DNA from: Chromobotia macracanthus
Lineage: Eukaryota; Chordata; Actinopteri; Cypriniformes; Botiidae
Reading direction: 5' to 3'
DNA: 64,000 nucleotides
Assembly: GCA_036877525.1 (NCBI GenBank)
Contig: JAZGTH010000005.1
Coordinates: 11,201,501-11,265,500 of the forward strand
Under the pieces are notes generated by a model. That model was not told where the DNA came from. It ran no database searches and saw only the letters and a program-made list of their open reading frames with translations. The stretch's first letter is position 1, and the number at the start of each line of letters is the position of its first letter. Of this stretch, positions 47,205-57,812 are shown piece by piece. The position numbers were made by a program, and so were the translations under genes.

Positions 47205-48029
47205 GTGAGAGAAAACAACTTTTATTGATCTGAATTTATTGACAAAATTACATTGCTTTTAGGACGGAACTGTACTGAAACTGTTGTTTCATGTACACAA
47301 AATGAATTCAGCTCAAACCACTTATCATACACTGTTTTATTTATTTATTTATTTATTTTGTCTGTCTGTCTGTCCGTCTATTTAAAAGCCTAAAATTCTA
47401 ATACTATTTTTGCTCCCTTTCAAGCGGTGATTTCCCCTTTTGGAAATGCAGATATAGTTGATGTCTAATGGATGAAGTTTAACATGAAAGCTGTAAGATA
47501 AACAGGAAATGCTTCTCTTTTAAATCAGGTGGCACTACAATGAATGAACTTAGACTCTTGAACTTCCTGTAGAACTGTAGAACATTCTCTTGCTCTGTTT
47601 TCTTGTCTCCTTGTGCCTTTAAACCGGAGCTAAAGGGTGTCAGTTGATTTACTTTACACATCTTTTTCTCCTCTCCTTTGGCCCGTCTGATGCCTCCAGA
47701 AAAAGAGATTGATGTTGATGGAGGGGTGCAAAGAGAGCAGAGCGCTAGTTCTCTCTTGCTTGTCGGTTCTGTAATAGGTCCGTTCATAGTGCTATCACTC
47801 TCTCCGGCCCACTAAACACCACCATCACAACAGACACACAACCACACACGCTTATCACCAGATGTCTTGACAGGAAGTTTCAGGGCACTTATTGTTGAAC
47901 AAAACCCAAAGAGGTGATGGATTGCACGGCGTACCCATCAAATGCTTCAAATAAACAATAAAACATTATGATTGATGGATGGATGGAAGAAAGAATGGAT
48001 AGATCCTCAATACCAGATGGATGAAATGT

Positions 48030-48290
48030 ATCATTTGATTGGTAGGAAAAGCACACATTAATTCATCTGTCAATGCATTCAGAAATGCTGCAGAACTGTT
48101 GAAATATGGTCGCAATGAACACGTTGCCTTGGCGACAGATTTTGACAGTGCTGTCAATTCACAAGCAGCACTGAAGGACCTTGATAGACACTCGAATCAA
48201 GCATCACAACTGTTGTCATGGAGATCAGAACCCCTAGCCCTGCATGACAAATCACACACATTTGGATTTTGAATAGATGTAGCAGAAATA
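48030..48290. promoter_or_regulatory. Candidate intronic element with X-box-like and MEIS/TGIF palindrome
   Basis: GTTGCCTTGGCGAC (48123-48136) resembles an RFX X-box. TTGACAGTGCTGTCAA (48142-48157) joins two inverted TGACAG motifs, the core bound by MEIS and TGIF homeodomain proteins. CATTAATTCATCTGTCAATG lies upstream. A 77-codon open frame crosses the stretch without homology. Function is inferred from motifs only. Confidence 0.3.
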
Positions 48291-48473
48291 AAAAGCTTTG
48301 AGTGCGATCCACAGTCTATCCTCTGGGGCCTCAGTCCAATCTGAGAAAAAGAAAATGACTCCCTCTCACTTTTTTCCGCCACCTCTCTGAGGGAAGAGCT
48401 CTTGTTCAGCTTTCTGATGAATAAAACTGATTGAAGATTGCATGTGGGGGGGGGAGAGATAGGTTTACATAAC

Positions 48474-48690
48474 CATATATTGGGGATAAATTTGTACCAA
48501 AAGTCAGCAAAACCTGACAAATCTGAGCAAAACCTTCTTTTTGGGCATCCTCATTTGTAAAAAAATGTGATATATATATATAAACAATTAAAGTCTATGG
48601 AATGTCCATATTTAGATAAGTATATAGTGATAGATGTGTGTGTTTTGTGTGTGTCAGTGTGTGTGTCTTTGTGTATGTGTGTGTTACATT
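48474..48690 (+). repeat. Dispersed repeat ending in a GT tract
   Basis: ACCATATATTGGGGATAAAT, AAAAGTCAGCAAAACCTGAC and CAAATCTGAGCAAAACCTTC are shared with 61797-62082. Both copies run into a GT-rich tail. Family not identified. Confidence 0.7.
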
Positions 48691-49695
48691 TCTGTGATTC
48701 ATACAACAGAAACAGCAGCTGGTTGTAATTCTCTTTATAGCCTATAGTGTTGTAGCATTGTCTTTATATTTCGTTCGATAACCACAAACCACCGTTTTTT
48801 AGTCTTTATTTTCAATTTACCTTTGAAAGTTTCTTTTAAAAGACTTTGTCTCAATTTTATTCTTTTATATGGACTGGTTATAACAAAAGTGTTTGCCTTA
48901 AAAGCCTTTCTGTTTGATGTGTCATAATTTTTGTTGGAAGTTTGTCTCAGGTCCAAAATACTTGGAAAACGTTTTGAAAAGTCTATTTCACACTGTAAAG
49001 AGCCAACACAATTGGTTACTGGTAAAACATCTGCTGCTCTGTTCATTTTTACTATTTATATGTTGCTTGCATACAGTAGCAGTTAAGGAACAAACATATT
49101 TTTGCATAATGGTGTGTACAATATCTGCCAGCACGGGTTAACTACTGATGCTAACCCTTGACCCCCTGTTTGACTGAACTGAAATAAACAGAGCTGTATT
49201 TCTTATCATTTGGCTCATGCGGTCTTTTATTTATTTATTTATTTTTTATAATGTTCTCCCTTAATCTGTGAAATTGGATTTAAATGTGTTAAATGTTGCT
49301 GAGAGTATTGCACTCGTATTAGTAACCGAAAGCATTATTGAATAATTTAATATTCAATAAATATTTAATAGCCTCTAAAGATTAAATTATTTAATAAACA
49401 AACAGGCAAAGGGTGGCGGATGTGAACAACAAATGATAAGCTTTTGAATTCTGCGGAAATCTGAAAAGCTTTCAGCAGCAATTTGCAGGCTCAGATTACA
49501 TGCAGGTCTGTTTATCAGGACACAATGATATGTGTATGACAGGCCTGCAGAACTGATACAGAAGTACATACAATTGTTTATTGGTGTGAGAACTGATAAT
49601 ATATGTTGTGTATTAATGATGTAAGGTCCATGATTCTGATTGTATCAACAAATGCGCTTCAATTTACATATGCACAAACAGAAAACAATGTCATG

Positions 49696-49961
49696 CCAGC
49701 GTTCTCTTGAAGTTCTCTCAAAGTTGTCAAAAACATTTTTAAGGTAATGTTAGTAGAACTTTTAAATGAAATATCATATCTAAAATATGATATATTCTTC
49801 TGGTGTTAGTGGAATGTTTTAAAAACATTACAGAGCTTTAAAACAATTCTTATAACCAAACAATAATATTAATACCCTATGAACATTCTAAATACATTTT
49901 TAACATTTTGTTTCTTAATGGAAACATTAGGGGACCATTCTTACAACCTAAAATTGTTTAT
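49696..49961 (+). mobile_element. MITE-like element next to the exon 10 acceptor
   Basis: GCGTTCTCTTGAAGTTCTCTC to TTCTTACAACCTAAAATTG, with both CCCAGC termini lost. The element ends about 30 bp before exon 10, so it may have supplied part of the branch-point region. Confidence 0.65.
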
Positions 49962-49991
49962 ATAACAATTTGTCTGTGTTTTGTTATCCAG

Positions 49992-50396
49992 GTAATCCTC
50001 TGTTGATGAACTCATCCATGCAACCCGATCTGACCGTATCACGGACTTACACCAGCCCCATCTGTTTCCCCGACTCCATGGAGAAGGAGCTCATTCCTGA
50101 ACCTGCCCTGTTTGACCCCCTGCCTGACCTCAAGGTCAAAGTTCACAGCTCCTTCATGGTGTCCCTGGGTGTGTCGGAGAGGGCGGAGTACCACGCTAAA
50201 GCCCCCTCCCAAACCTTTCCTCGTGGCATAGTGCAGGACATGGGAGGGGGAGGTGGCACGTTGGGCGGCAGGGGGAGGAGTCAGCAGGCCCCTGTCCAGC
50301 CTGCGCTGGTCTCCGGCATGTCAAGTGGGAAACAGATGCTTAGGACCAGTGGGGTGTTCGGGCACAGTGGAGGGCGACTGGTGGTGCCCAACACAG
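49992..50396 (+). CDS. unc5d: Netrin receptor UNC5D, exon 10: cytoplasmic linker and start of ZU5
   Basis: 405 nt, phase 1-1, the largest exon here. Reads NPLLMNSSMQPDLTVSRTYT early, then LFDPLPDLKVKVHSSFMVSL and GVSERAEYH, shared with UNC5D. A Gly/Arg/Gln-rich stretch (MGGGGGTLGGRGRSQQ) replaces a different sequence in mammals. GVFGHSGGRLVVPNT begins the ZU5 domain, the first module of the ZU5-UPA-death-domain signalling unit. The donor ACAG|GTTAGA is weak, and its first intronic codon in frame is TAG. The ATG at 49970 belongs to the intron and is not a start. Confidence 0.97.
50242..50280 (+). other. unc5d: Potential G-quadruplex inside exon 10
   Basis: GGGAGGGGGAGG, TTGGGCGG and CAGGGGGAGG give four or more G-runs within about 40 nt on the coding strand, encoding the Gly/Arg-rich linker. 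Structure formation is inferred. Confidence 0.5.
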
Positions 50397-50752
50397 GTTA
50401 GAAGCTGACCTTGTCATGGGTGTTTTTCATGCATGCTGTAAAGAGATCAGACAGGAATTCAGAGGGAAGCAAACGTTGTGAACCGTGATGGCTTGAATCT
50501 GTCTGCGCTGGAGGTTTTGAGGTCATTATACTCAAGACCAGGATCTCATGTGCATACCACTGCCAGAGATCTCCTTTTATTCTGTGTCCACATCTCCTTA
50601 CTCTTCTTCCTGTCTCACACACGGCATCTCCAGTGGCTGTGTTGTGTGTTAAAGAGGTTGTGGGTACAGCACCCAGCAGCTGAGAGTGAGGGTAACTGAC
50701 AGAGGCAGACAGACCAGCAGGGCAGCATTGATTCTGGAATCTCCAGGGTTCC

Positions 50753-50807
<55 letters not shown>

Positions 50808-51356
50808 TCTCTCTCAAGCTCTCACTTTCTCTTTTACACTCTCTTGCTCTTTCTCACCTCTGATCCTGTCACATGCAGTAAAAAGTCTTGACAGCCGGGC
50901 AGAAGCGTGTGAGAGTGTTAGAAAGGTTAGAGGCTGCTGCATCTGTTGAAGTGTACTGGAGTTTTTGCCCACCCTTTCTAAGATCTTTACACTCGAATAC
51001 TGACTCTAACAGCTCTGCAGGCATCTTATCACACCTCACAAAGCGGGCGCGAGTGCGTGAGCATGCGCGTGGTCGGTCATGAGGGAGGGTGTACATTGAT
51101 TTTTAAGAGCACATGCTGTCATGTAGGAATCCCACAAGAAAAATGCTCTGCAGTTTCATGATTCCGGGCCAGAGCCGAACTATTCATTTCGCTGAAAGGG
51201 CTTCTGGGAAATTAAGGTTGTTTCTAGAGAGGAACTTTTGTTTGTTCCAGTTGAGCACCTGAGTCGCATTCAGTCATGTTGTAGGATCATATAAATTGTT
51301 TTGTTTTGTGTATGTGAGTTTGTGTGTGTGTATTTATATGTCTTATCTTTGGCTAG
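50397..51356 (+). other. unc5d: unc5d intron 10 (960 bp)
   Basis: Contains a TC microsatellite (50756-50804) and is otherwise plain. Ends tatctttggctag. Confidence 0.9.
50756..50804. repeat. (TC)n microsatellite
   Basis: Uninterrupted TC run of about 48 bp, with further TC-rich sequence up to about 50860. Confidence 0.95.
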
Positions 51357-51441
51357 GTGTGAGTTTGCTGGTGCCACAAGGTGCGATCGAAGAGGACACA
51401 ACCTGGGAACTGTACATAAGCATTACCCAGCAGGACTCCAG
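51357..51441 (+). CDS. unc5d: Netrin receptor UNC5D, exon 11: ZU5 core
   Basis: 85 nt, phase 1-2, acceptor ttggctag, donor CCAG|GTAATA. Reads GVSLLVPQGAIEEDTTWELY, then ISITQQDS. The VSLLxPxGAI segment is the signature of ZU5 domains (UNC5, ZO-1, ankyrin). The split Ser codon is completed in the exon at 57641. Confidence 0.95.
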
Positions 51442-51710
51442 GTAATATATTGGAGACACTGAGGTACAAAACAGAAGCTCATTCAACTCTCGGGTTCAAA
51501 CTGAACGATTCTCCGCTCGGCTGAAAACAACACCATGCATTTCTGTGCTGGTCCAGACGGGTTTATGGTGCTGGTAAAGCTGGTCGATCGTGATAGTTAA
51601 GCATATATGTGTCATTTTCTGCTTTCATGATGATTTTTCATCCAGGTCCAATGAATGAGAACTGGGGTTCTCAGACTTGAAAAGGGATGCAAAAACAGCA
51701 TAGACCGAAC

Positions 51711-52038
51711 AATTGTAGGTTCTTAAAACGTTTTCCAAATGAATCCATTAAGACCCAAAATGTTTACAATTTTATTTAGAGTGTTCTAGGAATGTTCTAA
51801 ATGTCCAGTTCTGTTTAAATTAATATTGAATTAACTTTATTGCTTGGTTATGAGAACATTACTAAAATTTCTGTGATATTTTTAAAACATTTCACTAACA
51901 AATAATAAAAAATGATGTTATTGGTATACATGATATATAATATTAAAACAGTGTTCTAGTAATGTTATCGCAAGGTTTTTGATAACTTTGAGATAACTTT
52001 TGGAGAACATTAGCCAATGTTCTGAGAACGTTTCCTGA
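51711..52038 (-). mobile_element. MITE-like element, reversed
   Basis: AACAATTGTAGGTTCTTAAAACG at the left and TTAGCCAATGTTCTGAGAACGTTTCC at the right. Near full length with worn termini. Confidence 0.7.
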
Positions 52039-52907
52039 GAACTCATACTACACTTCTAAAGTCATACGGTAGTAATGACATTTACATGTGTTTCTCACAC
52101 ACTGAATTCTTGCCCTGCATCGGCTTTATGTGAGAGTAACATGGACTAATTTTATGATACTTTTATTGTGCTTCTGTGTCCATCATTAAAATAGCCCGTA
52201 AAAGAGCAGCCTCAATTACATTTTGTGTTCCACAGACAGACCAATAAAAGTAATACAGTTTAGGAATGAGGTGACGGTGAGAAAATGATAGAATTTTCAT
52301 TTTTGAGAAAAATACACTTTTATAAGCCTGGCGAGAACACCAGTATATAAAACACAGCACATGCTGTTTTTTCGTATTCTGTTCACATTTGTTTCTTTAC
52401 CCCATTTTACCTTCTTACTCCCCCTTGCCAGGACCAGCAGTCTCTGGCTCTCCGCTCAAGGAGAGGCCATTATGTTTTAGTCGCAGCTCTGCAGTTATAG
52501 CGACAGCTCTGTATATTGAAGGCAGCTAGGTGCGACTGGCTCCCCCGGGGCTCATTTAAAATGGTGTACCATCATAGCTTTAGTATGCCAGGCCTGGTGT
52601 GAGCCACGCTGGGGTGAGTGGTTAAACACAGCTGAGTCCAGCAGGTTATCAGCCAGCTGTGCCAGCCTGTCTCAAAGAGGGAAAAAGATGGTGCATTTAA
52701 AGCAACGTACAGCATAACAGGTGTTCACTCGGGCTGGAATAGGGTTCCACCCTCTTCAGTTGCTTGTCAGTCAGTTTGTCAGTCTGCTCCATTTTGCTCC
52801 AGTCCAGTTTTTTTAATTGACCTTTTACTCACATTCCAGCTCTACTTAGCAAGGATGCTTGCTGAAAAATTAAAGGGACAGTTTACCTTGAAATTAAAAT
52901 TCATTTA

Positions 52908-53052
52908 ACCAAGCAAGAACGTTAATACAACGCCTAAAAAAACGGGACGTTTTGAATGTTCCTAGAGCTTTCAAAATAACATTTTTAACATTTTTGTTAC
53001 TTAATGAAAACATTAGGGAAACATTCTTACAACCTAAAATTGTCAGCTGGGG
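52908..53052 (+). mobile_element. MITE-like element, 3' half
   Basis: Begins inside the family sequence at AACCAAGCAAGAACGTTAATAC and ends ACCTAAAATTGTCAGCTGGGG. The left half is absent. Confidence 0.7.
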
Positions 53053-53792
53053 TGATGCCCCTGATAAGGGCCTTGTTAAATAAAACAATGCTGTAATATC
53101 TATTCCAGCACCTTTGAGAATTGTAATCTCCCAGAATGCCATTTGCTTTGTTCTGGTGAGCTTCTCAACTTCCAGATTAACCCTTCCAAAATTGCTAACA
53201 AACTTTAGTGACTGAGGATATAAACACTAAAGTTGTGAGACTGAAGAACATCACCCAAAATTAGACATGTTCTCCAGGTTCTCTATCTTTAGCCGCTGTC
53301 ACAGACTTGTTGGGATTGATAGAGATCAAAGGTTATGAGTTTTCCGAGTCTCCTCTCCATCCTTTGTCTGCTCATAGATGAAAACCTCAATCTCAACAAG
53401 CCACAGATGAAGGTTCCTGCTAGCGTATGATAAGCTTAGAGCTGTTTGCTTGCCCCATCTCCTGCCCAACACATCAGTGAGCAGCTACCCGTCAGTCAAA
53501 CGACAGATGCTCAGCCCAACTGTCAGTCAAAGCCTATCTTTTGACAGTCTTCGAGAGTGGCAGGTAGAAATTCAATCCACAATAGTGAATTCGGACCACA
53601 AAGCATCTACTGGAGCTGGAGGGGGGCAGGTTAGTGAAAGAGAGAGACAGAAATCAATCCACAGAACCTCCTAAATTTAGCCTCATAATCTCCAGAGCCT
53701 TCATAACAGCAGCTGTAAAGAGAAGAGTCATGAAGAAATATCAATCAGAGACTCATTTTATTTGTTCTCTGTGATAGGATTGAGTCAGCTCC

Positions 53793-54035
53793 CCTGCTAA
53801 CAGGGAACATTCTTAGCTAATGTTCTCTAAAAGTTCTCTCAAAGTTAACAAACATGTTCTTGCAGTAACATTAGTAGAACTTTTTTATAGCGTTAGATAT
53901 TATATATCAAAAACATTACAGAATAAAAAATGTTTGAATAACGTTTTCATAACCAGTTTCTAGAACATTCAAAATAACATTCTTAATGTTTTGGTTACTT
54001 AATGAAAATGTTAGGAAAACGTTCTTGCAACCCCA
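53793..54035 (+). mobile_element. MITE-like element, CCCAGCTAACA family
   Basis: CCCTGCTAACAGGGAACATTC to AACGTTCTTGCAACCCCATT. An internal deletion removes the GTTAGTGGAACG block and the right TIR is degraded. Confidence 0.7.
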
Positions 54036-54699
54036 TTTGTATTGCAGGGAAATAAATCACAATGCGGTATGAAAGAACGCTCTGATTAATGAATGCCGCG
54101 GTTTCTCTGGTTATCATGCCGGGCAACGCTTTCAATAAATCAACTGTAAAGTGTTTCTGTGTTATTATTGCTACATCACAGGTGCCTGTTTACATCTGAT
54201 GAATCATAAGAAAATAAATAATGCACGGACCTATGCATGCTAGCTAGCTGTCACTTTAAACTGGGCAAGATGCATGCCGTACCGTTTAAGGGGCGTTTAC
54301 GTTGGCAGTGATTGGCGAGTCGAGGCAGCATGAGCGACGGCAACCATTGGTGATGCGATGTGGGTGTGTGCTGCAGTTGAATTTAATGCAGAGGAGTGTG
54401 ATATGCGACTTCCAGTGGTATAAACATAATAGAGCACGTGATCAATCACCTGTGAGATACATTAGCCGAGTTTAGGCAAGATTGAGAAGATAATAGGAAC
54501 TGTGAGTCATTTCCTTTTTCTGAATGATTTGTTCCTGAATACAGGGATATAATATTTAAAGAATGTTGTGTGGCGAATCATGTCAGAAAACAGTTAACAT
54601 TCTAAGTGAGTTTAATTCATGCATTAATTATCATTCATCTTTATGAAATCCTGCGTTTCATTTCTTTCAAAAATCTTACTGCACCTTAGATTGCATACG

Positions 54700-54790
54700 G
54701 TATTAACCTATAATTAAACCAGGAATCAAACCCACGACCTTGGTGTTGCTGGCACCATGCTCTACCAGCTGAGCTACAGGAAAGCTTACA
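54700..54790 (-). mobile_element. tRNA-Ala-like SINE head
   Basis: On the minus strand, CCTGTAGCTCAGCTGGTAGA, GCATGGTGCCAGCAACACCA and AGGTCGTGGGTTTGATTCC follow in order. A- and B-boxes match. The anticodon arm has a perfect 5-bp stem (TGGTG/CACCA) with AGC, as in tRNA-Ala. The T-stem is mispaired and no acceptor stem forms, so this is a SINE head or pseudogene rather than a working tRNA. Confidence 0.6.
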
Positions 54791-56329
54791 GTACAGTGTG
54801 CCCTCTAACAGGGCTTTACCGTCATACACTCTCCTTGCTAGGGCAACAGTCTGATCTATGATGGATAATTGTTAATATTGATCAGGCTATAATCTCTGTG
54901 GCTCAGAATGCAATAAAGATACTTTTGTGGTGCTTCCCTAGAGGCCAGTTTTGGTTGATATTAAGCCTGTTGATCTGTGGGTTTGTTTGTGGGCGTGTGT
55001 GTGTATGGGTGGGTGTGTGTGAGTGTATGTGCAGGGCGTGTACGTGTGTGTATGGGTGGGCGTGTGTGTGTGTGTAAGGTGGAAAAGTGGCAGTGAACAA
55101 GAGAAACAAAGAATCATAATTATCTCTCCACAACATCGTAATTAAAAAAGCCTCTTTATTTGAAAAACAGAGAGACTCACACAGACAAATCAATACTGAT
55201 GTTCCTTTGGTTATTTCTCATCACTGTTCCATCACTGTTTCAGATGTTTCAGCAAATATGAAACACTTTGTTCCATTTAATATGCATTTCATGAAGCTGT
55301 GTGGCCATGAATGGCTGTAAAATGTCACGTAACTCTCCCTTTCTCTCTCTGCTCTCCAAAATGACAAAAGCGTAGCTGCTTCATCAGCGGTAATTGCCTG
55401 TTTTTAAACAAAAGAGTTTCGAGACAATGCCAATAGGTGGAGGGTGTGAGGAAGGAGCAGGTAATTACTCGATATAAATAAATTAACATGTAAACAAACA
55501 GCGCAGAGGAAGTGAGAGAGTTGTTCGAAGCGTGTTAAACGACTGGCCTGTTGACTCTGTACAGTGTCGGCTGCTGTAATTGGACGGCTGTTGCGGCATG
55601 CCGTTTGCTTAGAATGAATAACTGTTCTGATTGTGATATAAGCCCTTGACATTAAGCATATACGTTTGTGTGTAAGAAACGTCACTATTAGTGGTGGCTT
55701 GCTAATGTAAGCGATCAGCATTTTTATGATTGTATAAACGTGGGGTAAGAGTGTTTTACTCTAAGACAGGAACTAGGCTAATTCTGCTTAAATTAATCCA
55801 GACTAAAAAAATGGCCTTTTGAGACAAAAAACTGAAACTCCAGCCATATTGTAAGTGACTGGTTGGGCTGTTTTGATTTTGGCTGGCTGACAGACAAATA
55901 ACTACCCAGACAACCCTAGAAACCGAATGCTGTAAATACTACTCAGAACACCTCAGCAACTGCTGTACATGGCAACGCCCTGGCAACCACCCACAACACC
56001 CTTTCATCATGACGGCGTGTTGTTTTGCATTTCACATTTCAGAAGGTATAAAAACCGAGCTTGAATCTATGCACAGTACACTGAACTTAAATGATAAATC
56101 ATCATGTTTCTGTTGACAGCAGGTGTCTGGTTTATGTAATCTGCTGTGTCAATGTGTTAGTTCTCTGTGGTGCCGCCCAACCCAGCTCGAACTCCCCCTG
56201 CTGCAGATGACTTATTCTTGTTGAGAATCCACAGCAGTCATATCGATCGACGCTAACACATCCAAACTGTCTCAATATGTCACCAGGCTCCTCAGAAAGC
56301 ACTTCAAACAGCACAATCGACCTGGTGTA

Positions 56330-56330
<1 letters not shown>

Positions 56331-56362
<32 letters not shown>
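56331..56362. repeat. (CA)n microsatellite
   Basis: About sixteen CA units. Confidence 0.95.
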
Positions 56363-56367
<5 letters not shown>

Positions 56368-56869
56368 CTGATCCACACCCAATCAAGTCCAGCTGACCCC
56401 TGAAATCACCACTTCCATCACAAAGCACAATATATCTGTATCAGCGCTGAGTCTGCAGGCTCATCTGGTGTGTTTGAGTTTCTAAGGAGTGCTGTGCAGC
56501 TACTTGGCATGTTTTCGTTGACAAATCTACCTGTCTGTCTAGCTATCTCAGTGGCTGGCTGCCGTCTTTATTAACTCAACTAATTTCAACATTAGCATCT
56601 TCTGGCAAAATCAATGCTGTTATTTTGACACTGAGGCACACATCAAGCAAAGAGTTCCCATGAGCACTGATCGCAAGTTGTTCCTTTGGTCTACACTTTT
56701 AACAGTGGTCATCAACACATTGTAACTTTGAGGCATTTATAAGAAAATGAAATTAAATGCTTTAGATGACATTCAGGGCAGAATGTACAGTTTCACAACT
56801 GTACAGCATAGTATAGTAGCCTAATAAGGGATGTTTTTCTTTTATTATTCTTACAGAAACCCAGATAAC

Positions 56870-57092
56870 AGTTTTAGGCTGTAAGAACGTTCCCCTAACG
56901 TTTCTGTTAGTTGTTAAAAATGTTATTTTAAACATTCTTGTCCAGTTTCTTACACATTGTATTAGCTTTTACCATGGTTATTTAACTTTATTAAAACTTT
57001 TAATTCAATAACATTTACTACTTGTTGATAACTTAAGGAAAACTTTTAGAGAACATTAGTCAACGTTCAGAGAAGGTTCCCTGTTAGCTGGG
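56870..57092 (-). mobile_element. MITE-like element, reversed, both TIRs present
   Basis: CCCAGATAACAGTTTTAGGCTGTAAGAACG to AGAAGGTTCCCTGTTAGCTGGG. About 220 bp with an internal deletion. Flanks AGAAA and ACACA show no clear duplication. Confidence 0.75.
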
Positions 57093-57640
57093 ACACATGA
57101 TCATTTTTTTGGTATTGTAAAGATCTGATGTGTCAGGTTTACAGTGCTGAAGTGATTCTGTACAGTTGCAATAAAGAACTGTTGGATCATGGCAGTCAGA
57201 CGTAGACTGTAAGCTGGAGATCTGCGCTTTGCAAATTGCGATTAGCATTAATTTTGCAACGTGTGTGGCATTACCTGATGCATATAATTCTTTTAGTAAA
57301 TCTAGCGCCACAAAAACATGGGCAACGAAATAATTGACACAATCCTTCATTCTGGCTGTATTCCTGCCTCAAGAGCATTTTATGCTGTTTACCGTGCGTG
57401 TGTATGTGTGTGATAATATCCTTCCATCTTCCATCTTATCTCTAGTGCCAGTTAAATGAATCAGAAACATTACATTTTTAAGTTTATTTATTTAACGGAC
57501 ACACTTTATCCACTTAAAAATGAAGAAAAGCACAAGCAATTAATCATCATGACTTACAATATTAGCAGTGCTGCAAAATTACAAAGTAGAAAGCTTTCAT
57601 TTATTTGACCATATTATTATTTTCTCTCTCTCTTTCTCAG

Positions 57641-57812
57641 TTCTTTATCTGATGAAGGTCAGGAGATTCTTTTGAGTCCAGAGGTAACATATGGCCCACC
57701 TGGTCTGACCCTTTCCTGCCCCGTTGCCTTGACGATAGCCCACTGTGCAGATGTGAGCTCAGAAGACTGGAACATCAAGCTTAAGAGACAAACCCAAGAC
57801 AACAGCTGGGAG
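57641..57812 (+). CDS. unc5d: Netrin receptor UNC5D, exon 12: rest of ZU5
   Basis: 172 nt, phase 2-0, after a strong polypyrimidine acceptor (tctctctctctttctcag). Reads SSLSDEGQEILLSPEVTYGP, PGLTLSCPVALTIAHCADVS and SEDWNIKLKRQTQDNSWE. The pattern LLSPxVxxGPPG, PVxLTIxHCAD, W, LK is shared by all UNC5 ZU5 domains, and HCADVSSEDWNI is closest to UNC5D. The donor GAG|GTGAGA is strong. Confidence 0.97.

Larger units (their letters stand above)
47205..49991 (+). other. unc5d: unc5d intron 9 (2.8 kb)
   Basis: Contains (TTTA)n runs near 47337 and 49227, a GGAT-rich patch near 47970, a repeat-free candidate element at 48030-48290, a dispersed repeat at 48474-48690 and a MITE at 49696 ending close to the exon 10 acceptor. 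Confidence 0.9.
51442..57640 (+). other. unc5d: unc5d intron 11 (6.2 kb)
   Basis: Holds MITE copies at 51711, 52908, 53793 and 56870, a SINE head at 54700-54790, GT-rich sequence near 54990-55075, a CA microsatellite at 56331-56362 and a degraded SINE/LINE tail near 57478. 52060-52860, 53060-53770 and 55100-56300 show no recognised element. 54290-54370 is less AT-rich, with CCAAT motifs. Confidence 0.85.

Noticed and set aside
48039..48272. 77-codon open frame resembling an ordinary soluble protein
   Set aside because: The composition looks plausible, but there is no family match, no acceptor/donor pair that joins it in phase and no known UNC5 segment here. It is kept only as a candidate regulatory block.
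49970..50401. 143-codon open frame taken as an independent gene
   Set aside because: It is unc5d exon 10 read from a chance ATG in intron 9 and stopped by the TAG just inside intron 10.
54700..54790. Functional tRNA-Ala(AGC) gene on the minus strand
   Set aside because: The anticodon arm pairs well, but the T-stem is mispaired and no acceptor stem can be formed. It is better explained as a SINE head.
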